This document shows positions 62,168 to 64,000 of a stretch of 64,000 bases of DNA, piece by piece. The DNA is from Mycobacterium pinniadriaticum. Its GTDB lineage: Bacteria; Actinomycetota; Actinomycetes; Mycobacteriales; Mycobacteriaceae. A program made the translations under genes and the position numbers. The stretch is from contig NZ_JAPJDO010000012.1 in the NCBI RefSeq assembly GCF_026242045.1, positions 1 to 64,000 on the forward strand, in the 5' to 3' direction. Positions within the stretch are counted from its first letter, which is position 1. Each line of letters opens with the position of its first letter. The notes beneath the pieces are model-generated. The model ran no database searches. It was not told the origin of the DNA and saw only the letters and a program-made list of their open reading frames with translations.

Positions 62168-62905
62168 ATGTCGGCGCATGTCGGCAGATCAGGAGTGCGC
62201 GGAGTGCCACGAGGTAAGCGCGTCGGCCGCCCAACTGGATCGATAGGCGAAGCTACCCGCCGTCAGATCCTACTGATCGCGATGAAGCACGTCGGCGAGC
62301 ATGGCTACGCCAAGGCCACCTTCAACAACATCGCCGCCGAAGCCGGCCTGACCAGCGGTGCGGTCTACTACTACTTCAAGTCCAAGAAGGCCTTGGTGGT
62401 AGCGGTGATCGCCGAAGTCACCTCCCAGCTCTTGGAACGGTTCGAACGGGCTGCGACCCGTGCTGACAATCTCCAGGGTCAGCTGATCGCCATCCTGGAA
62501 GAGACGATCGCGGTCACTGACGAAATGCCCTATCTTGCAAGCTTTTCGGTGAGTGTCCGAGTGGACGGTCGGCGATACCCGGAATTGTCTCGAGCGCTTG
62601 CGTTCTCCTCGGGCAGCTACTACGACCTGTACAAGCGGCTGATTGACGAGGCCGTCGAGCGCGGCGAAATCTCGCCGGGCGTCGAACCGCGTGACGTTGC
62701 GGACATGTTCGGCATGGTGAACTTCGGCCTGACTATGCTGACGGTCGAACTACCGGGAGATCGTCACCGCGTGGCGATCCGGACCATCGAGAAACTCCTG
62801 GCAGGGGGCCTGTTCCGGGCGCCGACCCGACGAGCCGCCGACGACAGGCTACTCACCGACGCGGCCGAACCCTTGCCGGCAGCCGTTTCGGCACCGTCGG
62901 AATAG
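62168..62905 (+). CDS. TetR family transcriptional regulator (245 aa)
   Basis: The HTH domain spans about 25-70 (RRQILLIAMKHVGEHGYAKATFNNIAAEAG, split by the turn before AVYYYFKSKKALV), followed by a helical regulatory domain and an Ala/Pro-rich tail. The start is uncertain: 62120 and 62168 ATG, and GTG 62195/62204, are all possible; 62168 was chosen. It is the only regulator of the right island, so it is the prime candidate for the TAACTA-N6-TAGTTA sites. Confidence 0.88.
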   Translation: MSAHVGRSGVRGVPRGKRVGRPTGSIGEATRRQILLIAMKHVGEHGYAKATFNNIAAEAGLTSGAVYYYFKSKKALVVAVIAEVTSQLLERFERAATRADNLQGQLIAILEETIAVTDEMPYLASFSVSVRVDGRRYPELSRALAFSSGSYYDLYKRLIDEAVERGEISPGVEPRDVADMFGMVNFGLTMLTVELPGDRHRVAIRTIEKLLAGGLFRAPTRRAADDRLLTDAAEPLPAAVSAPSE

Positions 62906-62972
62906 GCTTCTGCGCCTGCCCTGCGCAAGGCGCAGCCAGCACCCTGCCGACATCTTGACACCGACTGCCTCA

Positions 62973-62991
62973 TAATTATATATAGAGATAA
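62973..62991. promoter_or_regulatory. AT-rich site upstream of right-end acyl-CoA dehydrogenase
   Basis: An unusually AT-rich stretch with two ATAATTA copies 9 bp apart. It partly matches the island motif in reverse orientation (ANAATTA at one end). It may serve as promoter or operator for the acyl-CoA dehydrogenase 93 bp downstream. Confidence 0.3.
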
Positions 62992-63083
62992 TTAGTTGGC
63001 GAAGCGGCGAGCGCGTCGCGTCTTAGACGCGCGCGCACACCCTCCCACCCCGGCGGATGGGTGCATGAACAAGGACGGTGGGT

Positions 63084-64000
63084 ATGGAGGATCGAACGCT
63101 CCGCAACGAGGACTTCTCCCTTGACGACGAGCAGGTGGCACTGCGTGAGGCGTTCGGGGCGTTCTTCACCAAGGAGTGCCAGACCACGGTCGTACGCGCT
63201 GCCGAACCACACGGATTCGATCCCGAACTCTGGGGCAGGCTGATGGGCCTCGGTGTGACGACGATGGGCATTCCCGAAGCCCGCGGCGGCGATGGAGCAG
63301 GGCTGGTGGAACTGGCGCTCGCTGCCGAGGAGTACGGGCGCGCCCTGGCACCGGTGCCGATGATCGAGACGATCGTCGCGGCCCGGGTACTGGCCGGCGC
63401 CTCGAACGACGCCCAGCCCTGGCTTCACGATCAGATCTCCGGTGAGCGCATCATCAGCGTTGCCCTGCAGCGCGCCACCGACTCTCAGCGCCAACTGGTC
63501 CCGGCCGGCGCCATTTCCGATGCCATCATCGCGCTGCATGATCAATCACTGGTTTTAATTGCGGATTCCGGCGCGCACCCGCAGGTCGCCAATCAGGCAT
63601 GTGCTCCGCTGGCCTGGTGGACCCCGGCGGACGAACACGAGGTGGGGTTGGTGATTGCCGAGGGGTCAGAGGCCGAAACGCTTTGGCAGCGGGCACTGCT
63701 CGAGTGGAAGCTGCTGACCGCCGCCGCACTGGTGGGTCTGTCCGACGCAGTGCTAAGTCAGGCTGTGGGGTACGCACGGGCCCGGCACGCCTTCGGCGTC
63801 CCCATCGGAAGTTTCCAAGCGGTGTCGCATCCGCTCGTCGACGTGCACATCGGAGTCCAGGGTGCCCGGCGGTTGGCCTGGAAGGCGGCCTGGTTCGCCG
63901 AGAACGAACCACAGCAAGCCGACCGGCTCGCGCTGATGGCCTGGGTTCATGCAGCCGACGTCGCCACTCACGCGGCGGCTACCTGCCTGCACACCCACGG
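63084..64000 (+). CDS. Acyl-CoA dehydrogenase family protein, 3' end outside the window (305+ codons)
   Basis: An open frame from the ATG at 63084 to the window end, with GGAG/GGTG-rich sequence just upstream. It shows an N-terminal helical domain (DDEQVALREAFGAFFTKE), EYGRALAPVPMIETI, and the C-terminal region RARHAFGVPIGSFQAVSHPLVDVH of the FadE family. The middle beta-domain is short and lacks the usual TEPxAGS loop, as in small FadE beta-type subunits that pair with a larger partner such as the product of 60651-61907. Confidence 0.85.
   Translation, partial: MEDRTLRNEDFSLDDEQVALREAFGAFFTKECQTTVVRAAEPHGFDPELWGRLMGLGVTTMGIPEARGGDGAGLVELALAAEEYGRALAPVPMIETIVAARVLAGASNDAQPWLHDQISGERIISVALQRATDSQRQLVPAGAISDAIIALHDQSLVLIADSGAHPQVANQACAPLAWWTPADEHEVGLVIAEGSEAETLWQRALLEWKLLTAAALVGLSDAVLSQAVGYARARHAFGVPIGSFQAVSHPLVDVHIGVQGARRLAWKAAWFAENEPQQADRLALMAWVHAADVATHAAATCLHTH

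Noticed and set aside
1..64000. CRISPR arrays, tRNA or rRNA genes, prophage
   Set aside because: No regularly spaced repeats, no tRNA-like or rRNA-like stretches and no phage structural genes were noticed on reading.

Overview
The window looks like chromosomal DNA of an environmental Mycobacterium/Mycolicibacterium-type actinobacterium. This rests on the high GC content, two complete yrbE-mce operons, short-chain dehydrogenases of the mycofactocin-coupled type, an LLM-class (probably F420-dependent) oxidoreductase, and many P450 and FadE-like acyl-CoA dehydrogenase genes. No rRNA, tRNA, CRISPR array or phage was seen. Two genes run off the window: a TetR-type regulator at the left end and an acyl-CoA dehydrogenase at the right end.

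Left catabolic island (about 1-28.9 kb). It starts with a KstR2-like TetR gene containing a 111-bp direct repeat. A P450 follows, then a MoxR/VWA (NorQ/NorD-like) pair divergent from an AveC-like membrane protein, an unknown membrane protein and a cytochrome c oxidase subunit III-like protein. Next come an acyl-CoA dehydrogenase-P450-SDR operon and a tightly packed 13-gene operon (23144 down to 11396, minus strand). The 13-gene operon holds a class III CoA-transferase, acyl-CoA dehydrogenase, two enoyl-CoA hydratases, an LLM oxidoreductase, an ADP-forming acyl-CoA synthetase, two crotonase-fold hydrolases with the residues of 6-oxocamphor hydrolase, a tautomerase, a two-subunit MaoC hydratase and two mycofactocin-type SDRs. 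An IS21-type transposase remnant, a second TetR, a FAH-family hydrolase, another acyl-CoA dehydrogenase and an amidohydrolase complete the island. Five near-identical palindromes, consensus ACCAAACGTTTGGT, sit in front of five of these transcription units. They resemble the KstR2 operator and suggest one regulon. I infer degradation of a cyclic (alicyclic, terpenoid or steroid-fragment) compound: hydroxylation, oxidation to a beta-diketone, hydrolytic ring opening, then beta-oxidation.

Centre (28.9-49.7 kb). Two full Mce transporter operons (yrbEA, yrbEB, mceA-F) face each other. The plus-strand one follows the operator-controlled amidohydrolase with only 68 bp between. The minus-strand one lies downstream of an intradiol dioxygenase and a P450 and is followed by a FadD-type acyl-CoA synthetase. 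A decayed gene lies between the convergent units. No MceG-type ATPase is present, so energy must come from one encoded elsewhere.

Right catabolic island (49.7-64 kb). Two P450s, the intradiol dioxygenase, two SDRs, an aldehyde dehydrogenase, a class III CoA-transferase, an amidohydrolase / NTF2-like / alpha-beta hydrolase operon, two acyl-CoA dehydrogenases and a TetR gene share a different AT-rich operator-like motif (TAACTA-N6-TAGTTA). The window therefore appears to hold two separately controlled catabolic islands, each wired to its own Mce importer.
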